30,870 nucleotides of DNA. It comes from Methanomicrobiales archaeon (lineage in GTDB: Archaea; Halobacteriota; Methanomicrobia; Methanomicrobiales; JACTUA01). A model generated the notes under the pieces. It was not told where the DNA came from and ran no database searches. It saw only the letters and a list, made by a program, of their open reading frames with translations. Positions 7,530-15,343 of this stretch are shown piece by piece. Position 1 is the stretch's first letter, and each line of letters opens with the position of its first letter. Both the position numbers and the translations under genes were made by a program. Location of the stretch: the NCBI GenBank assembly GCA_028678905.1, contig JAJRCO010000128.1, positions 1 through 30,870 on the forward strand, read 5' to 3'.

Positions 7530-8534
7530 CTAGACCCCTCCCAGACTGTCCAGAACGAGGAGGAGGAGGCCCAGAATTCCCAACCCCCCGATGAATACCC
7601 AGTACAGGGTGACCACCTGATTAATACGGAATCGGGCCATGACGACCCTGATGACGGAGACGGAGATAAAGACCACAGCAAGCACCTTAATCACGTAGAA
7701 GATGAGGTCGGCCACGAACCCTGTCACCGGGCTTCCTGGGATGAGCCCGGAGAGTCCCCAGGGAAAGAACAGCGCTACGATCACACTAGTCATCGCGACC
7801 GTCTTCACTCCCTGCGCGAGATAAAACATGGCAAGGTTCCTACCGGAATATTCTACTATCAGTCCACCTGCTAGTTCAGTCTCGGCCTCCGGAGTATCGA
7901 AGGGGACCCGGGAAAGCTCACCCGGGGTGACCAAGATCAGGACGATGAGCAGGAGGACCGCTCCCACCGCCCCAAGAGGCCCGGCCATTGCCCATACCGG
8001 GGTCGCGGTGAGGGCGGAGAGGCTGAACGGATTTGCGACGCCCAGAACTGAGAGTCTCCACGCCAGGGCGATGAGAACGGTGGCCAGGGGGAACTCGTAG
8101 GCAATCATAGTGATCATCTCCCTCTGCGCCCCCACTGTAGCGTAGGGAGACCCGGAAGCGAACCCACCCGCTACCATGGCGAGTGCTGGTACCGTCAACA
8201 GATACATCACCAGGATGATGTCCCCATAATTTCCTAGCACCGGGGGAAGTCCCCCAATGGGTAGGTAGAGCAGGATCGTGATCGAAGAGGCCAAGGCGAA
8301 GACTGGGGCCGCGTTGAACAGCCAGGGGATCGCGTTCTCCGGAACGATATTTTCTTTCAGCAGGAGCTTGCGGAAATCGATGAATGGCTGCCGAAGTGGG
8401 GGTCCAATCCGCGCCTGCATGTGCGCCGCCAGCTTGCGATCGACACCCAGGATGCCCAGGCCGAATCCCATGCCGAAGAACGATATCAGCACCGTCCCCA
8501 GGATGGCATAGAGAAAGGCAGTCCAATCAGCCAT
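7530..8534 (-). CDS. mbhM: Mbh hydrogenase membrane anchor MbhM
   Basis: NuoH/EchB-like integral membrane subunit that docks the hydrogenase arm on the ion-translocating membrane part. The 334 residues contain about eight hydrophobic segments and the conserved loops of the family: HMQARIGPPLRQPFIDFRKLLLKE near the N-terminus (amphipathic interface) and the acidic loop SRVPFDTPEAETELAGGLIVEYSG in the middle. The latter is the family signature corresponding to the quinone-site/E-channel loop of complex I. Its start overlaps the end of mbhL by eight bases, which indicates translational coupling. Confidence 0.93.
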   Translation of the reverse strand: MADWTAFLYAILGTVLISFFGMGFGLGILGVDRKLAAHMQARIGPPLRQPFIDFRKLLLKENIVPENAIPWLFNAAPVFALASSITILLYLPIGGLPPVLGNYGDIILVMYLLTVPALAMVAGGFASGSPYATVGAQREMITMIAYEFPLATVLIALAWRLSVLGVANPFSLSALTATPVWAMAGPLGAVGAVLLLIVLILVTPGELSRVPFDTPEAETELAGGLIVEYSGRNLAMFYLAQGVKTVAMTSVIVALFFPWGLSGLIPGSPVTGFVADLIFYVIKVLAVVFISVSVIRVVMARFRINQVVTLYWVFIGGLGILGLLLLVLDSLGGV

Positions 8535-9759
8535 GCTGCAGCCTCCGGGTTTTTTCCACTGACAGGCGATGCAGTTCCTCCTTGGAGAGTATGGACCGTT
8601 CGCCGTCCCGCACTATCGCCACCCGGTCGGTGCAGGAGAGACAAGGATCGATGGAGGCGACGATGATGGGGATATCTGCGATCTGTTCTCCTTTTAACAT
8701 CACCGGCCAGGAGATCAGGTTGCTGTAGGAGGATGCTTTTACCTTCCAGGCGTACGGCGACTCTCTGCCGGTCATCTTTACATAATGCAGTGCCTCACCC
8801 CGAGGCGCCTCATGCCTTCCTACCGCCTCTCCCTTCGCCTTCTTGAAAGCGAGGAGGAGTTTGGCGATCTTTTGTTCCCAGGTAATCTCTCCGGGGGGCA
8901 TGTTATCCAGGCACTGCTGTATGATATCCACGGACTGGACGACTTCCAGAACCCGGACCACGATGCGGTCGTAGACGTCTCCCCGGATTTCATCCAGCAG
9001 CTGATCAGGAAGAACCGGATCGATGGACAAGTCCCCGTAGGCACAGTAGGGGTAATCGACGCGGACATCCTTCCTCACGCCCGATGCACGGGCGGTGGGG
9101 CCCACCACACAGAGGTGAAGGGCGTCTTCGTAACTCAAAACGCCGGTATCCCGGCAGCGCATCATGATGGTGCGATCGTGCAGGAAGAGGTGAAGGAGTT
9201 TGTCCGCCAGGTCCCGGTAGTAGGTGAGGCACTGCTGTATCCGGGGAAACTGTTCTTCCACGATATCCCGCCGTACTCCTCCCACCTGGACAATCCCGTA
9301 GTTCACCCGGTTACCGGTGATGAGCTCGATCACGTCCATCGACTCTTCCCGCACCCGCCAGGCGAGATGGAACAGGGAATCAAAGCCCAGTTCGTGTGCG
9401 GCCACACCCGCCCAGAGCAGATGAGACTGGATACGCTCCAGTTCAGCCACGATGGTGCGGATATAATCTCCCCGTTCCGGGACCTGGATGTCCATGATCT
9501 GTTCCACCGCCCGGGCGAAGCAGATAGAATGCGTCACACCACATATGCCACAAATGCGATCGGTGAGGTGGACAATCTGGGCAGGATTCCTACGCATCCC
9601 CATCCACTCGATGCCTCGGTGGGTCTGGCCGGGAGAGAAGTCCACGCTTTCCACCACCTCACCGTTTATTTGGAAGGTAAACATCACCGGTTCCTTGAGG
9701 GCCGGGTGGATGGGCCCGATAGGCACCGTGTAGGTAGAATCTTTCTTCGTGTCGCTCAT
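8527..9759 (-). CDS. mbhL: Mbh [NiFe] hydrogenase large (catalytic) subunit MbhL
   Basis: Catalytic subunit of a group 4 energy-converting [NiFe] hydrogenase; it oxidises or evolves H2 at the Ni-Fe site. Both metal-binding motifs are intact: L1 RICGICGVTH (Cys70, Cys73, His77) and L2 DPCLSC (Asp371, Cys373, Cys376). It is therefore a true hydrogenase and not the cysteine-less Mbs or NuoD homologue. The L2 motif is followed by a 34-residue tail, so whether it is proteolytically matured cannot be told from the sequence. I chose the ATG at 9759 over the open frame reaching 9888 because it forms an ATGA overlap with the mbhK stop and MSDTKKDSTYTVPIGPIHPA aligns with the usual family start. The result is 410 residues, of usual size. 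Confidence 0.94.
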   Translation of the reverse strand: MSDTKKDSTYTVPIGPIHPALKEPVMFTFQINGEVVESVDFSPGQTHRGIEWMGMRRNPAQIVHLTDRICGICGVTHSICFARAVEQIMDIQVPERGDYIRTIVAELERIQSHLLWAGVAAHELGFDSLFHLAWRVREESMDVIELITGNRVNYGIVQVGGVRRDIVEEQFPRIQQCLTYYRDLADKLLHLFLHDRTIMMRCRDTGVLSYEDALHLCVVGPTARASGVRKDVRVDYPYCAYGDLSIDPVLPDQLLDEIRGDVYDRIVVRVLEVVQSVDIIQQCLDNMPPGEITWEQKIAKLLLAFKKAKGEAVGRHEAPRGEALHYVKMTGRESPYAWKVKASSYSNLISWPVMLKGEQIADIPIIVASIDPCLSCTDRVAIVRDGERSILSKEELHRLSVEKTRRLQHG

Positions 9760-10406
9760 TCTTTCTTCACCTCCTTCGCGGGTGTTTTGGGTTCCAGGGG
9801 ATCTGCGCATTCCATCGAACATTCTTTCGTGCTGGGTTTTTCCGGTAGTGGGGGGGCGGGGCGATCTTTCGGCCGCTTCACCTCCCACAGGTTCTTGATC
9901 ATGGATTCGGGGATCCCTTTTTCGTCTTTCCTCCAGGGATAGATTCCTTCCGGAAAGTCATCGGGGAGGAATAGGCGGCGGGGATCCGGGATGCCCACCA
10001 CCTCGATTCCCAGCATCTCCTGCTTTTCCCGCTCGGTGAAGACCGCTCCCGGCATCAGGTCACTGATGGTGGGGACTCGGGGATCACTCTTGGGGACCAG
10101 GATTTTGATGGTAAGGGTGTATTCACCATGCTTCACTCCGAAATAGATGGTAAAGGTGTAGAGCAGCTCGATCTGCTCCGCGATATCCACACCGGAGATG
10201 ACCGCCAGGTGCGGGAAACTGATATCGATCAGGGTCTGGATGGCCGGTTTTAACAGATCCTGCCGCACCGTGATCCAGATATTGTAGTTGGGCAGTTTCT
10301 TCACCCCTTCGGTGCGTTCCCGGATCACTGCCTCTTCGATGCCTTCACCAAACGTAGAGCGGAAGTGCTCCACGATTTCCTGGGGAGTCAAAGGAGCGGG
10401 TTTCAT
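9756..10406 (-). CDS. mbhK: Mbh hydrogenase subunit MbhK (NuoC-like)
   Basis: NuoC/30-kDa-type peripheral subunit that packs against the large subunit. Recognisable blocks are FPHLAVISGVDI (about residues 70-81), a YTFTIYFGVKHGEYTLTIKI strand pair, and the signature PGAVFTEREKQEMLGIEVVGIPDPRRLFLPDDFPEG. The C-terminal 50 residues are an unusual proline/lysine-rich tail containing two cysteines (ECSMEC). They probably extend over MbhL, or may be unstructured. The ATG at 10406 forms an ATGA overlap with the mbhJ stop, which excludes the 27-residue upstream extension. The protein has 216 residues. Confidence 0.9.
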   Translation of the reverse strand: MKPAPLTPQEIVEHFRSTFGEGIEEAVIRERTEGVKKLPNYNIWITVRQDLLKPAIQTLIDISFPHLAVISGVDIAEQIELLYTFTIYFGVKHGEYTLTIKILVPKSDPRVPTISDLMPGAVFTEREKQEMLGIEVVGIPDPRRLFLPDDFPEGIYPWRKDEKGIPESMIKNLWEVKRPKDRPAPPLPEKPSTKECSMECADPLEPKTPAKEVKKE

Positions 10407-10837
10407 GCCGCACCTCTCTCCAGTCGCTCCAATTTCTCGATCGCTTTCACCACTCCATGCAGGATCGCCTCCGGCCGGGGCGGGCAACCGGAGATATAGA
10501 CATCGACCGGGATCACGTCATCGATCGGTCCATCAAGGTTATAGGAGTCATAATATACACCACCGCTCTCCCCACAGGTTCCGCAGCAGATGACCACCTT
10601 GGGATCGGGGGTCTGCGCATAGACGCGGAGTACCCGTTCTTTCATTTTCTTGGGGACCGGACCGGTGACCATGAGCACATCAGCGTGCCGGGGGGAACCC
10701 ACCAGCTTGATACCAAACCGCTCCGGGTCATAGCGGGGGGTAATGGCGGCCACGATTTCGATCTCGCAACCGTTGCAAGATCCGGTGTTCAGATGGAATA
10801 CCCACAGAGAGCGGTTCAGGGCAGGAGTCGGTTTCAT
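10403..10837 (-). CDS. mbhJ: Mbh hydrogenase small subunit MbhJ
   Basis: NuoB/EchC-like small subunit that carries the proximal [4Fe-4S] cluster next to the Ni-Fe site. The four expected ligand regions are present in the 144-residue protein: GSCNGCEIEI (Cys21, Cys24), ICCGTCGESGG (Cys84/85/88) and SGCPPRPEAIL (Cys118). As in other group 4 enzymes there is no medial or distal cluster domain and no Tat signal, so it faces the cytoplasm. The ATG at 10837 forms an ATGA overlap with the mbhI stop; the 16 upstream codons read through mbhI sequence and are not used. Confidence 0.94.
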   Translation of the reverse strand: MKPTPALNRSLWVFHLNTGSCNGCEIEIVAAITPRYDPERFGIKLVGSPRHADVLMVTGPVPKKMKERVLRVYAQTPDPKVVICCGTCGESGGVYYDSYNLDGPIDDVIPVDVYISGCPPRPEAILHGVVKAIEKLERLERGAA

Positions 10838-11178
10838 AGGAGCACCACCAGTACAAAGAGTATGGCCGCAACAGAGAACAACCACAGGAGATAATCGGTC
10901 AGGATTCCGGAATGGATGGGCACAAGACCGGCGTAATAAACCTTCAGGGCATCCATGTATCCCCAGTACAGATTGCCCGCCCGGACATGAACCCCTGCCT
11001 TGGACGGTTCAGGATTGCCGGAGATGAATGGTTTCACCTGTTGTGTTCCTCTTTTGTACCCTTTTTCTCCGAATGCATAGATGATATAGATGAGGATCAA
11101 GGCAACGACGATGGAGATAAGCCAGAAGAACGGATTCCAGAATCCGGATCCAGTCAGAAGGGTCAGGTCAAAGGCCAT
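10834..11178 (-). CDS. mbhI: Mbh subunit MbhI (linker membrane protein)
   Basis: Small membrane protein that links the Mrp-like and hydrogenase modules in Mbh complexes. The 114-residue protein has two hydrophobic segments (about 13-33, LISIVVALILIYIIYAFGEK, and 93-113 at the very C-terminus). Between them is the conserved amphipathic loop with KPFISGNPEP and YWGYMDALKVYYAGLVPIHSG. I prefer the ATG at 11178 because GGAGGTG (11187-11193) lies at proper spacing inside the mbhH end; a GTG at 11190 would add four residues. Its position between mbhH and mbhJ matches the Pyrococcus mbh order. Confidence 0.85.
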   Translation of the reverse strand: MAFDLTLLTGSGFWNPFFWLISIVVALILIYIIYAFGEKGYKRGTQQVKPFISGNPEPSKAGVHVRAGNLYWGYMDALKVYYAGLVPIHSGILTDYLLWLFSVAAILFVLVVLL

Positions 11179-11182
11179 GGTT

Positions 11183-12757
11183 TCATGCACCTCCGAGGAT
11201 AGCCGAGATATAGCTTCCCTGGTTGATCAGGGCATGAGCCGCCGGCGCCACCAGACTGTCTACCACCAGCTGGGGGAAGAAACCGAATGCAATGATGAGC
11301 ACCGCAAGGATTCCCATTCCGATGAGCATGGCGGGGGGGGCCTCCCGAACCTTGGAATATTCCGGTAAGGTTGGTCCCATAAAGATGGAATGGAACACCT
11401 TTACGAAGGAGGCGAGGGTCAGAATGGACACCACCATGGCGATGATAGCGAGAAGGGGGTTGAACAGGTACACCGATTCGTAGATCAGCAGCTTGGAGGC
11501 GAACCCGTTGAACGGGGGAATGCCGGCGATGGCTAGTGCTCCGATCATGAAGAAGATCATGGTGTATTTCATGGAATGGCCCAGGCCCCCCATCTTGTTT
11601 AGGTCCCGGGTACCGATGCGGTAGATGATCGCCCCCGCGGTCAAGAACAGGAGCCCCTTATACAATGCGTGATTGATGATGTGGAAGAGGCCGCCTTCTA
11701 TCGCGATAAAACCGTAGGTGTCGAGGGCGGCCTGATTTCCGAGGACTGCCAGACCAACCCCCACACCCAGCAGCATATAACCCGTCTGGGATACGGCGTG
11801 ATAGGCCATCAGACGTTTCACATCTTTCTGAGGGATAGCCATCGTCACCCCGATTACCATTGAAAGCACTCCTAGGATGATAATAACCCAGCCAATAGTC
11901 ACATAGTTCAGCGTAAGATTGTATAGCGTGAACACGAACCGGAAAAGACCATACAGGCTTGCCTGGCTGACCACCACCAGCATGGCGGTGATTGTCGAAG
12001 GTGCGAGTGAATATGCATCGGGAGTCCAGAAGTGGAGAGGTACAGCCCCGCATTTCATCGCAAGTGCAACCACCATCAGGACAAGGGCGATCTTATCCAG
12101 GGAAGTGAATTGCATCCGTTCGGCGATCATGGCGATATTGAGCGCATTGTACTGACCATACAGAATCCCAATTGCAAACAGGAGGAAAATCCCCCCCATC
12201 GTGCTGATCATGAAGTACTTCAGCCCTGCTTCCACTGCCCTGCCTTGTTCAACGCTGAACGCAACCAGTCCTGCTGAAGCCAGGGATGAGATCTCGATGA
12301 AAACAAAGAAATTGAACAGGTCTCCGGTAGAGACCATCCCCAGCACGGATGTGATTAGGAGAAGGAAAAGGGTATAAAAATAGTGGAGCCCGGTTCTTTT
12401 CTCATCTCCTGATAGAGAATAGAGGATTACACAAAAACCAACCACCGCAACAATAAGATCCATGAATGCGCCCATAGGATCGACGGTGAAGATGATCCGG
12501 ATCGGTATTCCCCCTGAATCCGGTGGAATAGCGAGGCCCGGCGTGAGTGCACCGAATACGTAGACAAATGTTCCCCGGGTATATACGAGATAGACCAACA
12601 AAACTGCGATAGCAGAGGTGAGGGTCATGGTTCCCATCACCCAGATTTTTCTGACGATAGGAGAGATCCGCCCGATTATAGGAGTCAGGAACGCACCCAG
12701 GAGTGGGACTGCAACAAGGAGTGCAGGTGTATGATGCAGGAGAAAATCGGTTATCAT
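11183..12757 (-). CDS. mbhH: Mbh proton-pump-like subunit MbhH (MrpD/NuoL/M/N family)
   Basis: Large ion-translocating membrane subunit of 524 residues with about 14 hydrophobic segments. Family charge markers are visible: Glu in FVFIEISSLASAG (about residue 150), Lys in ALAMKCGAVPLHFWTPDAY (about 230), HIINHALYKGLLFL with its Lys (about 360), and Lys in FNGFASKLLIYES (about 420). These form the hydrophilic axis that moves protons in complex I-like pumps. It overlaps mbhG by ATGA (12754-12757). In Pyrococcus Mbh this subunit is thought to handle protons while the neighbouring Mrp-like subunits handle Na+. Confidence 0.94.
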   Translation of the reverse strand: MITDFLLHHTPALLVAVPLLGAFLTPIIGRISPIVRKIWVMGTMTLTSAIAVLLVYLVYTRGTFVYVFGALTPGLAIPPDSGGIPIRIIFTVDPMGAFMDLIVAVVGFCVILYSLSGDEKRTGLHYFYTLFLLLITSVLGMVSTGDLFNFFVFIEISSLASAGLVAFSVEQGRAVEAGLKYFMISTMGGIFLLFAIGILYGQYNALNIAMIAERMQFTSLDKIALVLMVVALAMKCGAVPLHFWTPDAYSLAPSTITAMLVVVSQASLYGLFRFVFTLYNLTLNYVTIGWVIIILGVLSMVIGVTMAIPQKDVKRLMAYHAVSQTGYMLLGVGVGLAVLGNQAALDTYGFIAIEGGLFHIINHALYKGLLFLTAGAIIYRIGTRDLNKMGGLGHSMKYTMIFFMIGALAIAGIPPFNGFASKLLIYESVYLFNPLLAIIAMVVSILTLASFVKVFHSIFMGPTLPEYSKVREAPPAMLIGMGILAVLIIAFGFFPQLVVDSLVAPAAHALINQGSYISAILGGA

Positions 12758-13098
12758 TCTCGCAGCTCCCGGATTTTATCGACATCAGTGGTTCCATATG
12801 TGCGGTACAGCAGCATGGCAAAGGTGAGGAGGAGAGCGGTTGTGGCGACGCCGATCACAATGGAGGTAAGGCAGAGAGCCTGAGGCGTGGGGAGAACCAT
12901 ATTGGTGGACGGTGCATTGGTGTAGATTGGTGCAATCCCTCCGTCACGGTACCCTACCGCAATAATGAACAGGTTGACCGCGGAGGTTAGGATGTTGACC
13001 CCCATGAAAATCTTGATCAGATTCTTTTTCAGGATGATAATGGAAATCCCGATCAGGGTGAGAAGTACCACCGAGATGTAGGGCAGGTTCCAGAACAT
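12754..13098 (-). CDS. mbhG: Mbh subunit MbhG (MrpC/NuoK family)
   Basis: A 114-residue membrane protein with three hydrophobic segments and the MrpC/NuoK pattern: KNLIKIFMGVNILTSAVNLFI in TM2, then a polar loop, then LPTPQALCLTSIVIGVATTALLL in TM3, where the DPLPQALVLTAIVI motif occurs in relatives. It is part of the Na+/H+ antiporter module. Its ATG shares one base with the stop of mbhF (TGATG at 13096-13100). Confidence 0.93.
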   Translation of the reverse strand: MFWNLPYISVVLLTLIGISIIILKKNLIKIFMGVNILTSAVNLFIIAVGYRDGGIAPIYTNAPSTNMVLPTPQALCLTSIVIGVATTALLLTFAMLLYRTYGTTDVDKIRELRE

Positions 13099-13565
13099 CA
13101 GATTCCCTCCTTTTCCACACCAGAGAGCATATAAAGAATTACAATGGTCAGTCCTCCCCAGACTTCGGTTCCCACCGCAATATTCATCAGAGGAAGGAAT
13201 CCCGCTGTATTGAGCTCACCTGGATTGGGGCCGGGGATAACGGACATTCCGAACAGAGACCCGCTGTTCGCGAGCCAGTTATAGAAGAACGGAAATCCAA
13301 GTATCATTCCGGCGAGTCCCGCTCCAATGAAGAGAACGAGTCCTCCCGATTCCTGGAACATCAGGATCGCCTTCTTAATCATCGCGTTTACTTCCTGGTA
13401 AGAGTACGCCACGATCACAAGGGCGGCACCCGTCGCTACGACAGCACCACCCTGAAATCCCCCGCCTGGAGTGAGATGTCCGTGCATGATTACGTACCAA
13501 CCAAAGATGAAGATGAACGGATACATCAGGTCGCTGCCGGTCCGGACGATTTTGCTCATTCTCAT
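13098..13565 (-). CDS. mbhF: Mbh subunit MbhF (MrpB family)
   Basis: A 155-residue MrpB/MnhB-type membrane protein with about four hydrophobic segments. The family motif GHLTPGGGFQGGAVVATGAAL lies at about residues 29-49, and YPFIFIFGWYVIMHG is the preceding TM1. A mid-chain insertion NSGSLFGMSVIPGPNPGELNT lies between TM3 and TM4. The gene abuts the mbhE stop without a gap (TAAATG). An alternative ATG two codons in gives the same protein minus two residues. Confidence 0.93.
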   Translation of the reverse strand: MRMSKIVRTGSDLMYPFIFIFGWYVIMHGHLTPGGGFQGGAVVATGAALVIVAYSYQEVNAMIKKAILMFQESGGLVLFIGAGLAGMILGFPFFYNWLANSGSLFGMSVIPGPNPGELNTAGFLPLMNIAVGTEVWGGLTIVILYMLSGVEKEGI

Positions 13566-13835
13566 TTAATCGCCCTCTCCTAATTTTCGGAACATCATTG
13601 CAACACCGATAACAGCAGTGAACAGGACTGTCGATTCTCCAAGGGTATCGAAGCCACGATAATCAAAGACTACTGTGGTCACGATGTTATTGGTTGCAAT
13701 CTGTTCCTGACCGTGCTCGATAAAATAATCGTCCATATCGCTGTTTGCCGGTGCCCCGAAAACGAAATCAATCCCGATGATAAACATGAATGAGGTGATG
13801 ATGAGAATTACGATGACTGCCAGATACTTCTTCAT
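13566..13835 (-). CDS. mbhE: Mbh subunit MbhE (MrpA C-terminal / MrpB-like domain)
   Basis: An 89-residue membrane protein with a hydrophobic N-terminus (residues 4-26) and a second segment at about 66-82 (ESTVLFTAVIGVAMMFRKLG). The motif NIVTTVVFDYRGFDTLGESTVLFTA is the signature of the domain that forms the C-terminal part of MrpA in bacteria and is a free-standing subunit in Mbh. It overlaps mbhD by ATGA (13832-13835). Confidence 0.92.
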   Translation of the reverse strand: MKKYLAVIVILIITSFMFIIGIDFVFGAPANSDMDDYFIEHGQEQIATNNIVTTVVFDYRGFDTLGESTVLFTAVIGVAMMFRKLGEGD

Positions 13836-14086
13836 CGATGCCCCTCCTCGAATCTTTTGGTTCCCCGAATGGCAATGATGAATATGGCGGTCGTCAATCC
13901 AGCACCGATGCCTGCTTGTGAAATCGCCACATCTGGTGCCTGAAGAATGTAAAACTCAAGTGATATGAGGAAACTGAACAGACCGGAGGCAAGAGCCGCA
14001 GCGAGCAGATCCTGCATATAGAATACCATTATGGCTGAAACGATCAGGCCGAACAGGACCAATCCATGAGCCAGAAGTTCTATCAT
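13832..14086 (-). CDS. mbhD: Mbh subunit MbhD (DUF4040, MrpA-like)
   Basis: An 84-residue membrane protein with three hydrophobic segments. The DUF4040 signature LLAAALASGLFSFLISLEFYILQAPDVAISQAGIGAGLTT is evident, including the APDVA.(T/S)QA.(V/I)GAG core at about residues 51-64. In bacteria this domain belongs to MrpA; in Mbh it is separate. It overlaps mbhC by ATGA (14083-14086). Confidence 0.93.
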   Translation of the reverse strand: MIELLAHGLVLFGLIVSAIMVFYMQDLLAAALASGLFSFLISLEFYILQAPDVAISQAGIGAGLTTAIFIIAIRGTKRFEEGHR

Positions 14087-14442
14087 GGCGAAAATTCCTC
14101 CAGTTTGTCACAAACTGCCGGCATTGGTTTTATCCCCATTTTGTGACCCGCCCGGGCCAGTGCGTGGGAGCTGACTGCATTAGTTATGGCGAGAGCGAGA
14201 GTGGCGATGAATGCATGAATCGCGAGGGTTAGGAACTGTCCATCAACAGTGCGGAAGTACGACCATAATCCGAACACTACCACCGCGAGCGAGGTAAAAA
14301 CGGATCCAAAGGTAGTCGCCTTGGTTGCTGCATGCATTCTTGTATACAGATCGGGAAACCGGAGCAATCCTAGAACTCCGAGACCATTGAAGATTACTCC
14401 GATAAGAAGGAAGAGCGCGAGGATAATTACAATGGCATCCAT
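14083..14442 (-). CDS. mbhC: Mbh subunit MbhC (MrpG family)
   Basis: A 119-residue MnhG/MrpG-type antiporter subunit with three hydrophobic segments and the family motif GVLGLLRFPDLYTRMHAATKATTFG at about residues 22-46. I start it at ATG 14442, one base after the mbhB stop, because GGAGGTG lies just upstream inside mbhB and residues MDAIVIIL begin the first membrane helix; a longer open frame to 14472 exists but adds a non-family polar leader. Confidence 0.92.
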   Translation of the reverse strand: MDAIVIILALFLLIGVIFNGLGVLGLLRFPDLYTRMHAATKATTFGSVFTSLAVVVFGLWSYFRTVDGQFLTLAIHAFIATLALAITNAVSSHALARAGHKMGIKPMPAVCDKLEEFSP

Positions 14443-14443
14443 G

Positions 14444-14719
14444 TCACATTTCACCTCCAAGGTATTTGGCAATGTAAAGAGTGCTCACAAACGAAAGAAC
14501 TGCGTAGACGATTGCGACATCGACAAAGATAATCTGCTGGTAGGCGACTCCGAGAAGAACCATGATTGCGACCGTAAGGGTATTTACCGTGTCCACCGCA
14601 ACTGCTCGATCAGCCGGCGTGGGTCCGCGGAAGAGGCGCACCGTGCATAAGGCAATGAAGACAAGAAAAATACCCACGACCGGGAACCATACATCGAGAG
14701 AGATCCAGACCCCGCTCAT
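14444..14719 (-). CDS. mbhB: Mbh subunit MbhB (MrpF family)
   Basis: A 91-residue MnhF/MrpF-type antiporter subunit with three hydrophobic segments. The motif VRLFRGPTPADRAVAVDTVNTL at about 27-48 is the family hallmark (GP(T/S).ADR..A.D). It is coupled to mbhA by an ATGA overlap (14716-14719), which fixes the start; the seven upstream codons of the open frame are not used. Confidence 0.92.
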   Translation of the reverse strand: MSGVWISLDVWFPVVGIFLVFIALCTVRLFRGPTPADRAVAVDTVNTLTVAIMVLLGVAYQQIIFVDVAIVYAVLSFVSTLYIAKYLGGEM

Positions 14720-15243
14720 TCTGCAATCCTCCGTATCCAAGATGGAAGGTTAAAATAGGTGAATAACTCATGGTCCTGAAACACTTCTTTGGACTCCTCT
14801 CCCGTGGGGACATTGATGTTATGCACATACAGATCGTGCGTTTTTTCATCGATATCTACTGTAATCGTCCCTGGTGTCAGGGTAATGGAGTTTGCGAGCA
14901 TGAAGATCCCGAAATCCGTTTTGAGATTAGAATGGACCCTTATAATGCCCGGGCGAATATTCATCGTGATGACACGATAGGCTACATCCAGATTCGCCTT
15001 GGTCATTTCGACGAAAAAAGGAATGACGATATAGCAGGCGAGGACAGCCAGACGGAAAGGGTTAACCATTCGATAGTTCCTTTTCCTGCATAGAAAATTC
15101 CGGGTTACAATACCGGTCAGAATTCCGAGAGCACCACCAGCAATGAGCTCGGAACTGGACCACAATCCGATGTTCCCGCTTCCTGCAGTAAACACCAGAT
15201 AGATGAAGAAACCAAACAGGGCGGTAATAATGAAGGGAATCAT
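14716..15243 (-). CDS. mbhA: Mbh subunit MbhA (MrpE family)
   Basis: First gene of the operon, a 175-residue MnhE/MrpE-type membrane protein. About three hydrophobic segments occupy the first 100 residues, followed by a cytoplasmic domain with the family pattern MLANSITLTPGTITVDIDEKTHDLYVHNINVP at about residues 115-146. GGTGAG lies just upstream of ATG 15243. The upstream region (15244-15650) is shared with divergent hisH and carries a long inverted repeat described separately. Confidence 0.92.
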   Translation of the reverse strand: MIPFIITALFGFFIYLVFTAGSGNIGLWSSSELIAGGALGILTGIVTRNFLCRKRNYRMVNPFRLAVLACYIVIPFFVEMTKANLDVAYRVITMNIRPGIIRVHSNLKTDFGIFMLANSITLTPGTITVDIDEKTHDLYVHNINVPTGEESKEVFQDHELFTYFNLPSWIRRIAE

Positions 15244-15270
15244 ATACTCACCTTATCCTCGAGAGAAATA

Positions 15271-15287
15271 TACTTGGAATACTTGGA
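15271..15287. repeat. Tandem TACTTGGA repeat in the mbhA leader
   Basis: Two TACTTGGA octamers separated by one base lie 28-44 bp upstream of the mbhA start codon. Such a short direct repeat next to a gene start could be a regulator half-site pair, but nothing else supports this. Confidence 0.35.
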
Positions 15288-15308
15288 TTTTTTCATTCAG
15301 ATAAGGAC

Positions 15309-15343
15309 CATGATAAATTCGGATATGCGGGCTTTTTATCATG
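15309..15343. promoter_or_regulatory. 9-bp inverted repeat upstream of mbhA (candidate operator)
   Basis: CATGATAAA (15309-15317) and its exact reverse complement TTTATCATG (15335-15343) are separated by 17 bases. On the minus strand the distal arm merges with an AT-rich TATA-like stretch (15335-15352), so the element would cover the promoter or start site of the mbh operon. Spacing of about two helical turns between arms suits a dimeric regulator. There is no experimental or family evidence for a specific factor. Confidence 0.4.

Noticed and set aside
9760..9888. 43-codon N-terminal extension of MbhL
   Set aside because: Lies inside mbhK in another frame; the ATGA junction at 9756-9759 gives the family-consistent start.
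8785..9942. Plus-strand open frame of 385 codons
   Set aside because: Lies antisense to mbhL and the mbhK end, which have full family motifs; it is a shadow of GC-rich coding sequence.
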